From the NCBI GenBank assembly GCA_900772475.1, contig CAAHEI010000008.1:21399-85398 (forward strand): 64,000 nucleotides of DNA. The letters are read 5' to 3'. Positions 44,270 through 53,464 of the stretch are shown here, in pieces (the first letter of the stretch is position 1; each line of letters starts with the position of its first letter). Position numbers and translations under genes: made by a program. The notes below the pieces were generated by a model. It did no database searches. It was not told where the DNA came from and saw only the letters and a program-made list of their open reading frames with translations. Source of the DNA: Clostridia bacterium. GTDB lineage: Bacteria; Bacillota; Clostridia; TANB77; CAG-465.

Positions 44270-45013
44270 ATGAATAATATTTCACATGAAAATAGTTCTT
44301 TTTATAACATGTTATTAAATGAATCCAATAATATTGGAATAAAGATTAATAATGAGCAAATTTTAAAATTTGAAAAATATAAAAAATTATTAGTAAGTTG
44401 GAATGAAAAAATTAATCTTACAGCAATAACTAATGATGAGGGAATAGTGTTAAAACATTTTATTGATTGCCTTGAAATAGTAAAATATATAGACGAAGGA
44501 AAAAAAATAATTGATGTTGGAACAGGAGCAGGATTTCCTGGAATTGTAATAGCTATATTCTTTAATGGAAAAGTAGAAGTGACTTTAATAGATGCATTAA
44601 ATAAGAGAATAAATTTTTTACAAGAAGTAATAAAAGAATTAGAACTTAAAAATGTGATTGTAGAACATGCAAGAGCTGAAGAAATTGGATCTAAAGAAAA
44701 TTATAGAGAAAAGTATGATTATGCAGTATCAAGAGCTGTTGCACCACTTAACGTGTTATTAGAATTTGATACACCATTTTTAAAAATCGGCGGAAAATGC
44801 TTGCTTTTAAAAGGATCAAATATTGAAGAAGAAATTAAATTATCAAAAAGCGCTTTAAATGTATTGAATTGTAAAATTAATAACAAATATAAATATTGTT
44901 ATACCTATAATGATGAAATATATAACAGATATGTAGTTGAGATAATTAAAAATGACAAGACAAGTTTAAAATATCCAAGAATTTATGGAAAGATAAAGAA
45001 AAATCCTTTATAA
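44270..45013 (+). CDS. rsmG: 16S rRNA methyltransferase RsmG (GidB)
   Basis: Methylates G527 of 16S rRNA with S-adenosylmethionine. The SAM-binding motif is IIDVGTGAGFPGIVIAI, followed by LIDALNKRINFLQEV and SRAVAPLNVLLEF. The length is 247 aa. The first 15 residues are a polar extension. It follows mnmG by 29 bp. Confidence 0.95.
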   Translation: MNNISHENSSFYNMLLNESNNIGIKINNEQILKFEKYKKLLVSWNEKINLTAITNDEGIVLKHFIDCLEIVKYIDEGKKIIDVGTGAGFPGIVIAIFFNGKVEVTLIDALNKRINFLQEVIKELELKNVIVEHARAEEIGSKENYREKYDYAVSRAVAPLNVLLEFDTPFLKIGGKCLLLKGSNIEEEIKLSKSALNVLNCKINNKYKYCYTYNDEIYNRYVVEIIKNDKTSLKYPRIYGKIKKNPL

Positions 45014-45034
45014 TTTCTAAATTATAAATTATTT

Positions 45035-45070
45035 AAAGAGAAAAATAATATATTTTTATTTTTTCTCTTT
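45035..45070 (+). terminator. Terminator after rsmG
   Basis: AAAGAGAAAAA pairs with TTTTTCTCTTT across a 14-base AT-rich loop and is followed by T's. Confidence 0.65.
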
Positions 45071-45114
45071 ATTTTTTTATACAATTGATGTATAATACAT
45101 TAAGAGGTGTAAAT

Positions 45115-45885
45115 ATGGCAAAAGTAATATCAATAGCAAATCAAAAAGGTGGGGTAGGTAAAACTACAACTGCTGTTAATTTAAGTGCATGTGTGGCAAG
45201 TTGCGGAAAAAAAGTATTATTAATAGATATAGATCCTCAAGGAAATGCTACAAGTGGACTTGGCGTTTTAGCTGATAAAGATAAATCAATATATAATGTA
45301 TTAGTAGATGATTTAGATATAGCGTCAACAATTAAACCAACAATGATTAAAAATCTTAAAGTATGTCCTGCTAACATAAACCTTGCAGGTGCTGAAATTG
45401 AGCTTGTATCAATGGTATCAAGGGAGACAAGACTTAAAAACGCAATAGAAAGCGTAAAGGATGGGTATGATTATATATTTATTGATTGCCCACCTTCTCT
45501 TGGACTTATTACATTAAATTCTTTTACAGCTTCAGATAGCGTTTTAGTTCCAATTCAATGCGAATATTATGCATTAGAAGGGTTAGGACAACTTATAAAC
45601 ACAATTAATTTGGTAAAAAAACATCTTAATTCTGCTATTGAAGTAGAAGGTGTTGTTCTTACTATGTTTGATTCAAGAACAAACTTGTCTTCTCAAGTTG
45701 GAGAAGAAGTTGAAAAGTATTTTGGAAATAAAGTGTTTCAAACTATTATTCCAAGAAATATTAGGTTAAGTGAAGCACCAAGTCATGCATTACCGATTAA
45801 TTTATATGCTCCAGAATCAAAGGGTGCCGATACATATCAAAGACTTGCCAAAGAATTAATTGAAATTAATGAGGATGGTGAATAA
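45115..45885 (+). CDS. parA: Chromosome partitioning ATPase ParA (Soj)
   Basis: Deviant Walker A ATPase (NQKGGVGKTTTAVNL) that with ParB moves the origin region and regulates DnaA in Firmicutes. Walker A' DIDPQGNATSGLG and Walker B YDYIFIDCPPSLG are present. The start ATG at 45115 follows AGAGGTG; an earlier ATG at 45085 has no site. The length is 256 aa. Upstream, TATAAT near 45089 may be its promoter. Confidence 0.96.
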   Translation: MAKVISIANQKGGVGKTTTAVNLSACVASCGKKVLLIDIDPQGNATSGLGVLADKDKSIYNVLVDDLDIASTIKPTMIKNLKVCPANINLAGAEIELVSMVSRETRLKNAIESVKDGYDYIFIDCPPSLGLITLNSFTASDSVLVPIQCEYYALEGLGQLINTINLVKKHLNSAIEVEGVVLTMFDSRTNLSSQVGEEVEKYFGNKVFQTIIPRNIRLSEAPSHALPINLYAPESKGADTYQRLAKELIEINEDGE

Positions 45886-45887
45886 TA

Positions 45888-46775
45888 ATGACAAAAGAAA
45901 AAAAAGGATTAGGAAAAGGCTTAAATGCATTTTTTTCAGATGATAATCTTTTAGATAATGTTATAAAAAAAGATGATAAAAAAAATAAAGAATTAGAGAC
46001 TGTTGTTGAACTTAAAATAGTTGATGTAGAACCAATGAAAGATCAACCAAGAAAAGTATTTGATGAAGAAAAGTTAGAAGAACTTGCAAATTCTATAAAA
46101 GAAAACGGTGTTATTCAACCTATTTTAGTAGTAAAAAATGACGATGGATACGCAATAGTAGCTGGTGAAAGACGTTGGAGAGCAGCAAAAAAAGCAGGAC
46201 TAAAAAAAATACCTGCAATTATTAAAAATTATGATGAATCAAAGAAAAAACAAGTAGCATTAATTGAAAATATTCAAAGAGAAGATTTAAATATTGTAGA
46301 AGTAGCTCACGCTATAAAAGAGCTTATGGAAATAGAAAATTGTAGTCAATCAGAAGTTGCTAAAGTTACAGGTAAAAATATATCAACTATTTCTAATATA
46401 GTAAGACTTTTAAAATTACCAGATGAAATTTTACAATATGTTTTAGATGGTAAATTAGTTGAAGGCCAAGCAAGAGCACTACTTGCATTGGATAGTAAAA
46501 AAAGACAACTTGAAATCGCAAATAAAGCAATTGAAAAGAAACTTACAGTAAGAGATGTGGAAAAATTAGTTTATGGTAGTGAAGAATATGTAAGGAAGCC
46601 TGAAAAAAAAGAACCAAAGTCTGTGTATTACAAAAATCTAGAGGGAAAATTAAAAGATTACTTTGGATATAAAGTAAAACTTGATTATACTAAATCACAT
46701 CAAAAACTTATAATAGAATATGATGATAAAGAAGGATTAGAAAATTTACTTAATAAGTTTAATATTGATATATAA
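45888..46775 (+). CDS. parB: Chromosome partitioning protein ParB (Spo0J)
   Basis: CTP-dependent clamp that loads at parS. The CTPase motifs GERRWRAAKKAGLKKIPAI and IENIQREDLN, and the helix-turn-helix (SQSEVAKVTGKNISTISNIVRLL), are clear. The length is 295 aa. It begins two bases after the parA stop and is followed by a terminator. Confidence 0.97.
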   Translation: MTKEKKGLGKGLNAFFSDDNLLDNVIKKDDKKNKELETVVELKIVDVEPMKDQPRKVFDEEKLEELANSIKENGVIQPILVVKNDDGYAIVAGERRWRAAKKAGLKKIPAIIKNYDESKKKQVALIENIQREDLNIVEVAHAIKELMEIENCSQSEVAKVTGKNISTISNIVRLLKLPDEILQYVLDGKLVEGQARALLALDSKKRQLEIANKAIEKKLTVRDVEKLVYGSEEYVRKPEKKEPKSVYYKNLEGKLKDYFGYKVKLDYTKSHQKLIIEYDDKEGLENLLNKFNIDI

Positions 46776-46784
46776 ATACTTAAC

Positions 46785-46815
46785 AAAGGTGGAAATATTT
46801 TCCACCTTATATTTT
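46785..46815 (+). terminator. Terminator after parB
   Basis: Perfect 10-bp stem (46786-46795 with 46799-46808), loop of 3 bases, then a T-rich tail. Confidence 0.8.
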
Positions 46816-46843
46816 TAAATTTTTAAAAAATAAAGAAAAAGTA

Positions 46844-46871
46844 TTGACAAAAAACAAAAAACTGATATAAT
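46844..46871 (+). promoter_or_regulatory. Promoter of the tRNA-Ser pair
   Basis: TTGACA and TATAAT with a 16-bp spacer, 16 bp before the first tRNA. Confidence 0.75.
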
Positions 46872-46887
46872 TATATATGTGGCGTAC

Positions 46888-46976
46888 GGAAGAGTGTCCG
46901 AGTGGTTTAAGGAGCCAGTCTTGAAAACTGGTGATGTCGAAAGGCACCGTGGGTTCGAATCCTACCTCTTCCGCCA
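46888..46976 (+). tRNA. tRNA-Ser (anticodon UGA)
   Basis: Cloverleaf with acceptor GGAAGAG/CTCTTCC, anticodon loop CTTGAAA, long variable arm and TTCGAAT T-loop; CCA is encoded. The long variable arm supports serine. Confidence 0.96.
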
Positions 46977-46993
46977 TTTTTTTATTTAAATAT

Positions 46994-47083
46994 GGAGAAG
47001 TACCCAAGTGGTGAAGGGGACAGTTTGCTAAACTGTTAGGTCTCAATAGGGGCGCGAGGGTTCGAACCCCTCCTTCTCCGCCA
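46994..47083 (+). tRNA. tRNA-Ser (anticodon GCU)
   Basis: Acceptor GGAGAAG/CTTCTCC, anticodon loop TTGCTAA, long variable arm, T-loop TTCGAAC, CCA encoded. It lies 17 bp after the first tRNA-Ser and is likely cotranscribed. Confidence 0.96.
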
Positions 47084-47095
47084 TATATTAAACAT

Positions 47096-47125
47096 AAAAA
47101 ATCCATATGTAATATGGATTTTTTT
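47096..47125. terminator. Terminator after the tRNA pair
   Basis: AAATCCATAT and ATATGGATTT stem with a 3-base loop and a T run. Confidence 0.82.
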
Positions 47126-47144
47126 GTATATTAAAGGAGAATGT

Positions 47145-47705
47145 ATGTTAGTATTATTATCAGGAGTATCTGGAGCAGGAAAAGATACCATAAAAAAAGA
47201 GTTAATTAAAAGAATGGATAATGTAGAATCTTTACCATCTTTTACTGATAGAAGTCCAAGAGAAGGAGAAAAAGATGGACAAGCATATCATTTCATTTCA
47301 ACAGAAAAATTTAAAGAAATGATTGATAATGGTGAGTTATATGAATATGATGTTCATCATAATCACTACTATGGAACATCAAAAAAACTTATGAATGAAA
47401 AGATAAAAAGTGGAAAAATAATTGTAAAAGATATTGATGTTAATGGTACAGAAGAATTAGTAAAAATATTAAAAAATGACGTTAAAGTAATAACAATTTT
47501 TTTAAGAGTACCAATGGATGAATTAAAAAGAAGATTGATTTTAAGAGATGCAAATATCTCAAAAGAAGAAATTGAGTTAAGATTAAATAGATTTGAATAT
47601 GAAGAATCAAAGACGGATATTTATGATTATGTTATTACAAATAATAATTTAGAAAAGTCATTTAAAATAATAAAAACAATTATTGAAGAAGAAAAGAAAA
47701 TATAG
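47145..47705 (+). CDS. gmk: Guanylate kinase-like protein
   Basis: Likely converts GMP to GDP. Recognisable pieces are the P-loop GVSGAGKDT, the GMP-binding stretch FTDRSPREGEKDGQAYHFIS, and the YGTSKK region. At 186 aa it is a normal length. The P-loop differs from the common GPSGVGKGT form and the second Thr of TTR is Asp, so it is a divergent member. The ATG at 47145 has an AAAGGAG site; the frame from 47124 begins in the terminator. Confidence 0.8.
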   Translation: MLVLLSGVSGAGKDTIKKELIKRMDNVESLPSFTDRSPREGEKDGQAYHFISTEKFKEMIDNGELYEYDVHHNHYYGTSKKLMNEKIKSGKIIVKDIDVNGTEELVKILKNDVKVITIFLRVPMDELKRRLILRDANISKEEIELRLNRFEYEESKTDIYDYVITNNNLEKSFKIIKTIIEEEKKI

Positions 47706-47707
47706 AG

Positions 47708-47740
47708 ATAAAGTCAGGTTTATTACTTGACTTTATTTTT
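47708..47740 (+). terminator. Terminator after gmk
   Basis: ATAAAGTCA with TGACTTTAT, 11-base loop, then a T run. Confidence 0.75.
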
Positions 47741-47788
47741 CACATGTATTTATATTAAAGCTTTTCATATAATATAATTGGTGATTAT

Positions 47789-48028
47789 ATGTTAAGTTAT
47801 AGTAATATATTAGAGCAGTGTAATAAATATTATTTAGAAAAAATTAATAATAAATATGATATTCCTAAAGAATTTATAGTTTCGTATTTATTTGAATTAG
47901 TATCTAATATATTAAATCAAGAAATATTTGATTATGTATATATTTTTAAAAAGGAAGATATAGATTTTGTTGGAAAATATAATATAAATGTCTCAGATTT
48001 AATAATATATTTTAGAAAAAATATATAA
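47789..48028 (+). CDS. Small hypothetical protein, 79 aa
   Basis: An open frame with a ribosome-binding-like TTGGTGATT before the ATG at 47789, between terminator-isolated gmk and the glycosyltransferase gene. The protein is soluble, rich in Tyr, Asn and Ile, with one Cys. I do not recognise it. The coding claim is moderate. Confidence 0.45.
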   Translation: MLSYSNILEQCNKYYLEKINNKYDIPKEFIVSYLFELVSNILNQEIFDYVYIFKKEDIDFVGKYNINVSDLIIYFRKNI

Positions 48029-48098
48029 AATAAAACTCTTGCTTTTTTATATAATGTGTAATATAATTTATTTGTCAAAATAGATAGGAGAATTATAT

Positions 48099-49349
48099 AT
48101 GAAAATAGCATTACTGTCAGAAACATATTTTCCATATATGAATGGAGTAACAACACATGTGAAAACGTTAAAGGATGGACTTACAGCATTAGGTCATGAG
48201 GTATTAGTTGTAACTTGTAGTCCAACAACCAAAAAGCATTATATAAAAGATGGCGTACTTTATTGTCCAGCTAAAGCAATAAAAAGTATATACGGGTTTG
48301 GTGTAGCATATCCATATAGTAAAAAAAGACTTGAAATATTAAGAGAATTTAATCCAGATATAATTCATGTTCATACAGAATTTAGTATGGGATTATTTGG
48401 AATATGGGCTGCAAAAAAATTAAAGAAAACTCTAGTCTACACTTTGCACACTGCATATGATGATTACGTATATTACGTTATGCCAAAAGTACTTGCAAGA
48501 ATGGTTGGAGGAAAAGTTTTAGATAAATTTTTAGGTTTATATGCTGGAAAATCAAAGGCTATAGTTGGTCCTTCTCCAAAGTGCTTTGAATATATAAAGA
48601 AAACAAGTCATAGAAAAAAAGTTAGAATTTTACCAAACTCAGTAGAAATGACACTTTTTGATCCTTCAAAAGTTGATGTAAAAGAGGTAAACGAAATAAG
48701 GAATGAATTAAATATTCCTAATGATGCTTTTGTAGCTTGTTTTGTAGGAAGAATGGGAACAGAAAAAAGTGTAGATGTTACTTTAGAATTTTTAGCCAAA
48801 ACATTAAAAAAAGATGATAATATTTACTTTGTTGCAATAGGAGATGGTCCAGATCTTGAAAATTTAAAAAAACAAGCTAATGATTTAAATTTACAGGATA
48901 GAGTAAGATTTACAGGAAAAGTCGAACATGATAAATTACCAATATATTATGCAATGTCAAAATTATATTTAACATCCTCACTTACAGAAATGAACTCCAT
49001 TTCTATGTTAGAAGCAATGGCTATGGGACTTCCTGTACTTCAAAGAATGGATGAAGTAAATAAAGATCAGATACTTGAAGGTAAAAATGGTTATATATTT
49101 TTCAATGAAAATGATATGTATAAACACCTTAAAAAATTGAGTGAATATACTGAAGATGAATATAAAAAGATAAGATTCGAAGTTGAAGAGACTGTATGTC
49201 AAAAAGATGAAACAGGAATTGCAAAAAAAGAGTTAGAAGTATATAAAAAGGCAATGGAAAGAGGAAGACTTCAAGAAATGATGAAAAGAAAGAATAAAGA
49301 AAAAGGTGTTGTAAAAAGAATAGGGGATACTATAAAAAGAAAAATATAA
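48099..49349 (+). CDS. Glycosyltransferase family 4 (GT-B fold)
   Basis: Resembles membrane-associated glucosyl/galactosyltransferases that build lipid-linked sugars. The N-terminal domain opens with MKIALLSETYFPYMNGVTTHVKTL, and residues about 205-330 hold the nucleotide-sugar half (VGRMGTEKSVDVTLEF; TSSLTEMNSISMLEAMAMGLPVL), the E-x7-E motif of GT4. The C-terminal 30 residues are very basic and may bind the membrane. A likely product is diacylglycerol-linked sugar, not certain. The length is 416 aa. Confidence 0.85.
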   Translation: MKIALLSETYFPYMNGVTTHVKTLKDGLTALGHEVLVVTCSPTTKKHYIKDGVLYCPAKAIKSIYGFGVAYPYSKKRLEILREFNPDIIHVHTEFSMGLFGIWAAKKLKKTLVYTLHTAYDDYVYYVMPKVLARMVGGKVLDKFLGLYAGKSKAIVGPSPKCFEYIKKTSHRKKVRILPNSVEMTLFDPSKVDVKEVNEIRNELNIPNDAFVACFVGRMGTEKSVDVTLEFLAKTLKKDDNIYFVAIGDGPDLENLKKQANDLNLQDRVRFTGKVEHDKLPIYYAMSKLYLTSSLTEMNSISMLEAMAMGLPVLQRMDEVNKDQILEGKNGYIFFNENDMYKHLKKLSEYTEDEYKKIRFEVEETVCQKDETGIAKKELEVYKKAMERGRLQEMMKRKNKEKGVVKRIGDTIKRKI

Positions 49350-49360
49350 GTAAAATGTAA

Positions 49361-49393
49361 AAAAGTGAGCTTTAATATTTAAAGCTCACTTTT
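49361..49393. terminator. Bidirectional terminator
   Basis: A 15-bp perfect stem (49361-49375 with 49379-49393) between the convergent glycosyltransferase and HdeD-like genes. Confidence 0.9.
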
Positions 49394-49394
49394 C

Positions 49395-49934
49395 TTAATT
49401 TAAAAATCTAATCATAGAAATAGATTCTATAATGTTAATAATCTCAGATACAAGAAGCATTATTCCACAAATCATTGTTAATGCTGCAATACTTGCAAAA
49501 GGATTTATAACCATTACGATTCCTAAAATTAATGTTACAAAAGAAAGAATTAACATTAATGCCCAACTTGGATTATCAGATGATTTTAAATTGAATGCAA
49601 GTTGAAATCTTACAATACTATTAATAATCATCCAACAGCCAATGATTATTGGAAGAAAAGCTTTAATAATATTTGGATTAAATATTAATACAAAACCTAA
49701 TATTATATATACAATTCCCTCAATTAGTTCAAAGCTAAATGCTTTAAATTCTTTTGGACTAGAAAAATATGATATAGTGTGCATGATTCCTACAACAAGT
49801 AAAAAACATCCAAGGCAGATAAATAACACCGACAATGAAACTTCAGGCTTAAATATTAAAAAAAGTGAAACAACTATAAGGCAAATAGATAATACAATAG
49901 ATCCTTTTGCATATCTTTTCATATAATCAATCAT
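49395..49934 (-). CDS. HdeD/DUF308-family membrane protein
   Basis: Six membrane segments in about 179 residues, arranged as three pairs, with polar turn motifs such as FIFKPEVSLSVL, VLIFNPNI and MVINPFASI, the repeated pattern of HdeD-like proteins. Role in acid or general stress is known for the E. coli member only. The ATG at 49934 follows an AGGAGG; the longer frame to 49985 has none. Confidence 0.82.
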   Translation of the reverse strand: MIDYMKRYAKGSIVLSICLIVVSLFLIFKPEVSLSVLFICLGCFLLVVGIMHTISYFSSPKEFKAFSFELIEGIVYIILGFVLIFNPNIIKAFLPIIIGCWMIINSIVRFQLAFNLKSSDNPSWALMLILSFVTLILGIVMVINPFASIAALTMICGIMLLVSEIINIIESISMIRFLN

Positions 49935-50074
49935 AATATAACCTCCTAAATTTAGTATAACACAAAAAAAATTAAAAGTTAACAAATTATTATATTTTTC
50001 TACAAATTTTTAAATCTATAGATTAATTAATATAATAGATATAAAAGAATATATTTTAAGTAGGGTGAATATTT

Positions 50075-50797
50075 ATGAAAAATATATTGATTCTTGGTAT
50101 ATTTACAATGATTCTTGGAGTGTTAAGTAGTTTAATAGGAGGTTTTTTATGTACTGTTTTTCATATTAAAACTAAAAGAACAATTTCAATTTTATATGAA
50201 CTAACAGCTGGAATAATGACAGGAATAGTTTGTTTTGAAATGCTTCCTGAAAGCTTTGAAATTTCAAGTTTAATATATTCCCTAATAGGTATTATAATTG
50301 GAGTAATAGTTATATATATATTAGATATTCTTGTATATAAATTTAGTAAGAAGAGTAATGCAACTAAAAAAGTAGCTTTGGTTGTAATGATTTCTATGGC
50401 TATTCATAATATAATTGAGGGTCTTGCTGTAGGTTCAGGATTTAGTTTTTCATTAAATCTTGGGATAACTGTTTTATTGGGAATATTTCTACATGATATT
50501 CCAGAAGGTATGATAGTTGGAATAACAAGTAAAATAAGTGGGAAAAAGAATAAAAATATAATGATAGAAACAGCAAGTGTAGGTGCATGCGGTGGTATAG
50601 GAACATTTATAGGAAATTATATAGGAAAAATAGATGATAGATATATTTCATTAAGTCTTTCTGTAGCAGCTGGAGCTATGTTATATTTAGTAGCGTGTGA
50701 ACTTTTACCAGAGTCTAAAATAAATTCTAAAAGTAAAAATATATATTTAATGTATATAATGGGAATAGTACTAGGAGCACTACTTTCTAGAATTTAA
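50075..50797 (+). CDS. ZIP-family metal transporter
   Basis: Imports divalent metals such as zinc. Eight membrane segments are visible in 240 aa. The metal-binding motifs are HNIIEG in segment IV and HDIPEG in segment V, the ZIP signature. A third candidate site, ELLPES, is near the C-terminus. It is a single gene with a weak AGGGTG ribosome-binding site. Confidence 0.92.
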   Translation: MKNILILGIFTMILGVLSSLIGGFLCTVFHIKTKRTISILYELTAGIMTGIVCFEMLPESFEISSLIYSLIGIIIGVIVIYILDILVYKFSKKSNATKKVALVVMISMAIHNIIEGLAVGSGFSFSLNLGITVLLGIFLHDIPEGMIVGITSKISGKKNKNIMIETASVGACGGIGTFIGNYIGKIDDRYISLSLSVAAGAMLYLVACELLPESKINSKSKNIYLMYIMGIVLGALLSRI

Positions 50798-50877
50798 ATA
50801 AAAAATTAAAAAGTATATATTTAATATTGTAAAAACATGTAAAATGATATATAATAACAACAAAAAGAGGTTATTGT

Positions 50878-51345
50878 ATGAAGAAAATAATGTTTGTATG
50901 TACAGGTAATATATGTAGAAGTGCAATGGCACATGGATATATGCAGTTTTGCGTTAATAAATTAGAAAATAAGGATAAGTATATGATTTCGTCTTGTGGA
51001 ACATATGCTGTTCCAGGAGAACAGTCTACTAACAATGCTATTATTGCAATGCAGGATTATAACGTTGACTTAAGTAAACATAGAGCAACAAATATTAATG
51101 ATATTGATATAGAAAATTATGATATTATTTTATGTATGACCATGCAACATAAAAGAAATGTTTTAGAATTATTTCCAAAACTTTTTGGTAAGGTATTTAC
51201 ATTAAAAGAATATGTAAATACTAATGAGGTATATAAAGATATAGATGATCCTTGGGGATTAAATTTACAGGTATATAAAGATTGTGCAAAAGTTATTGTG
51301 AAAAATATTGATAAATTAATTTTAAAATTAGAAGAAGGTGAATAA
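50878..51345 (+). CDS. Low-molecular-weight protein tyrosine phosphatase
   Basis: The catalytic loop is VCTGNICRS (Cys-x5-Arg) near the N-terminus, with the general acid Asp in DIDDPWG near residue 123. The length is 155 aa. In Gram-positives these often regulate exopolysaccharide or arginine-phosphate signalling (YwlE); its neighbours rpiB and tagO match the ywlE region of Firmicutes, so a YwlE-like role is possible. It is 3 bp upstream of rpiB. Confidence 0.92.
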   Translation: MKKIMFVCTGNICRSAMAHGYMQFCVNKLENKDKYMISSCGTYAVPGEQSTNNAIIAMQDYNVDLSKHRATNINDIDIENYDIILCMTMQHKRNVLELFPKLFGKVFTLKEYVNTNEVYKDIDDPWGLNLQVYKDCAKVIVKNIDKLILKLEEGE

Positions 51346-51348
51346 TAT

Positions 51349-51834
51349 ATGGTTATTATTGGTTCTGATCACACAGGAATTGAATTAAAGAAAAAAATAA
51401 TAAATTATTTATATGATAATCATGTTGAATATGCAGATGTAACAAACTATGCAAATCAAGAAGGGGATGATTATCCTGATATAGCACTTACAGTATGTTC
51501 TGAGGTGCTAAAGAATAGTAATAATCTTGGAATAGCTATTTGTGGAACAGGTATTGGAATATCAATTGCATGTAATAAAATAAGGGGAATACGTGCGGCA
51601 GTATGCACTGATAGATATATGGCTGAGATGACAAGACATGATAATAATGCAAATGTATTATGTTTAGGGGCAAGATTAGGAATTTCTAAAGAATTTAGAA
51701 ATATAGAAGAAATTGTGGACTCATTTATTCATTCTTTTTATGATGGAGGAAGGCATGATAGAAGACTTAGTAAAATAAAAAAATTAGAAGAAATTAATAT
51801 AGGAGAAGAAATGAAATATGGCAATAATATATAG
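51349..51834 (+). CDS. rpiB: Ribose-5-phosphate isomerase B
   Basis: Interconverts ribose-5-P and ribulose-5-P. Family motifs include IIGSDHTGIELKKKI, DYPDIA, and GICGTGIGISIACNKIRGIRAAVC-type sequence with the catalytic Cys in AICGTGIGIS. The length is 161 aa. It sits between the phosphatase and the TagO-like gene, overlapping the latter by 17 bp. Confidence 0.94.
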   Translation: MVIIGSDHTGIELKKKIINYLYDNHVEYADVTNYANQEGDDYPDIALTVCSEVLKNSNNLGIAICGTGIGISIACNKIRGIRAAVCTDRYMAEMTRHDNNANVLCLGARLGISKEFRNIEEIVDSFIHSFYDGGRHDRRLSKIKKLEEINIGEEMKYGNNI

Positions 51835-52918
51835 TTTAATTGTAGTAGTTTTTTTTATATGTTTAGCTCTTACACCTATAGTTATAAAAATGGCTAAAAA
51901 ATACAATTTAGTAGACATTCCAAAAGATGAAAGAAGAGTACATAATAAACCAATGCCTAGAGTTGGAGGTATAGCAATTGTAATTTCAATGTTTATTGGT
52001 CTTGGTATTTATTATTTAATTACAAAAAATATTCCATCTATAGCATTAAATAAAAAGTTTATAGGGTATTTAATTGGTGGAGTAGTTATATTTGCAATGG
52101 GATTAATAGATGATATTTTTAATCTTAAAGCTAGATATAAATTTTTATTTCAACTTTTTGCAGCAGTTATTGTTTATATATTTGGAGTAAGGCTTTCTGG
52201 AATAAAAATTCCATTTATTTATACAGATATTATTAATTTAGGATGGCTTGATTTTCCAATTACATTACTTTGGATTATAGGAATTACTAATGCAATAAAT
52301 TTAATTGATGGATTAGATGGACTTGCAGCTGGAATATCAGCTATTTCAGCTACGGCACTACTTATAATTTTTATAACTACTTCTGCAAGTTTAGAGGCTA
52401 TAGTAATAACTGCGGTACTTGTGGGCTCAACACTTGGGTTTTTACCATATAATTTTAATCCTGCAAAGACCTTTATGGGGGATGTTGGATCAAACTTTTT
52501 AGGCTTTACATTATCAGTAGTATCTATATTAGGGTTTGCAAAAGGATATACATTACTTGCAATTATAGCTCCAATTTTAGCATTAGGTGTTCCTATATTT
52601 GATACACTGTTTGCAATGATAAGACGTTTCTTGAAGGGACAACCTATGTTAAAACCTGATGGTGCACATATTCATCATAGATTACTTAAAATGGGATTTT
52701 CACAAAGACAGGCAGTAGTTTTCTTATACACTGTTACAAGTATTCTTTGTATTCTTGCAGTTACAATAGTATCTGCAGATATTTGGAAGTTTATAATTTT
52801 AATTTTTGCAGTTATTTGTTTTATAGTAATAGCTTTAATGAACTATCAAAAGAATAAAAGCAAAAAAGAAGAGGATGAAACAGTTAGTGAAAATTTTGTA
52901 CATCACGATAAAAAATAA
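51818..52918 (+). CDS. tagO: UDP-GlcNAc:undecaprenyl-phosphate GlcNAc-1-phosphate transferase (TagO/WecA type)
   Basis: Starts teichoic-acid or polysaccharide linkage units on undecaprenyl phosphate. About ten membrane segments are seen. The motifs are GGIAIV, GLIDDIFNLKARYKF (acidic pair), TNAINLIDGLDGLAAG and the HIHHRLLKMG loop, the last being diagnostic of WecA/TagO rather than MraY. The length is 366 aa. Confidence 0.92.
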   Translation: MAIIYSLIVVVFFICLALTPIVIKMAKKYNLVDIPKDERRVHNKPMPRVGGIAIVISMFIGLGIYYLITKNIPSIALNKKFIGYLIGGVVIFAMGLIDDIFNLKARYKFLFQLFAAVIVYIFGVRLSGIKIPFIYTDIINLGWLDFPITLLWIIGITNAINLIDGLDGLAAGISAISATALLIIFITTSASLEAIVITAVLVGSTLGFLPYNFNPAKTFMGDVGSNFLGFTLSVVSILGFAKGYTLLAIIAPILALGVPIFDTLFAMIRRFLKGQPMLKPDGAHIHHRLLKMGFSQRQAVVFLYTVTSILCILAVTIVSADIWKFIILIFAVICFIVIALMNYQKNKSKKEEDETVSENFVHHDKK

Positions 52919-52977
52919 AAAGTACAGTATAATAAAGTAATATATAAATATAATAATAAAGAAGGGAGAATATAAAA

Positions 52978-53415
52978 ATGAAAGAGGAGTTACTAAAAGC
53001 TTTAAAAGAAGCAATGAAAGAAAAAGATGAATTGAAAAAAGATACAATAACAATGCTTAGAGCAGCAATTTTACAAGTTGAGAAGGATGATAAAAAAGTT
53101 CTTACTCAAAGTGAAATGGAAGCAATTGTTGCAAAGCAAATAAAATCAAGGAAGGAATCTTTAGATGATTATAAAAAGGCAAATAGAGATGATATTGTTT
53201 CTAAAATTGAAAAAGAAATTGAAATATTAACAGAATATTTACCAGAACAATTAACATTAGATGAAATAAAAAAATTAGTAAGTGAAGCAATAGAAAAAAC
53301 TGGTGCAGCTTCTCCAAGAGATATGGGAAAAGTAATGCAAGAAATAAGACCTAAAATTGCTGGAAAAGCTGATGGTAAAGTTGTTAGTGATATGGTAAAA
53401 CAACTGTTAGCATAA
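52978..53415 (+). CDS. yqeY: YqeY/GatB-like domain protein
   Basis: A 145-residue helical protein matching the YqeY family related to the C-terminal tRNA-binding domain of GatB (EELLKALKEAMKEKDELKKDTITMLRAAI; EYLPEQLTLDEI; SPRDMGKVMQ). Its precise function is unsettled. It is followed by a strong terminator. Confidence 0.93.
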   Translation: MKEELLKALKEAMKEKDELKKDTITMLRAAILQVEKDDKKVLTQSEMEAIVAKQIKSRKESLDDYKKANRDDIVSKIEKEIEILTEYLPEQLTLDEIKKLVSEAIEKTGAASPRDMGKVMQEIRPKIAGKADGKVVSDMVKQLLA

Positions 53416-53422
53416 TAAGAGT

Positions 53423-53450
53423 AGCCAAGTTTTGTACCTTGGCTTTTATT
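53423..53450 (+). terminator. Terminator after yqeY
   Basis: AGCCAAG and CTTGGCT stem with an 8-base loop and T run. Confidence 0.85.
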
Positions 53451-53464
53451 TTTGAGGTGATAGA

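Noticed and set aside
44278..44294. parS-like palindrome TATTTCACATGAAAATA near the start of rsmG
   Set aside because: Only about 12 of 16 bases match TGTTTCACGTGAAACA and the central CACGTG is CACATG. It is close to parAB, so it may be degenerate, but I would not annotate it without a ParB-binding search.
46807..47106. 99-codon minus-strand frame over the two tRNA-Ser genes
   Set aside because: Antisense to tRNAs; the translated text is the well-known false protein seen opposite tRNA genes.
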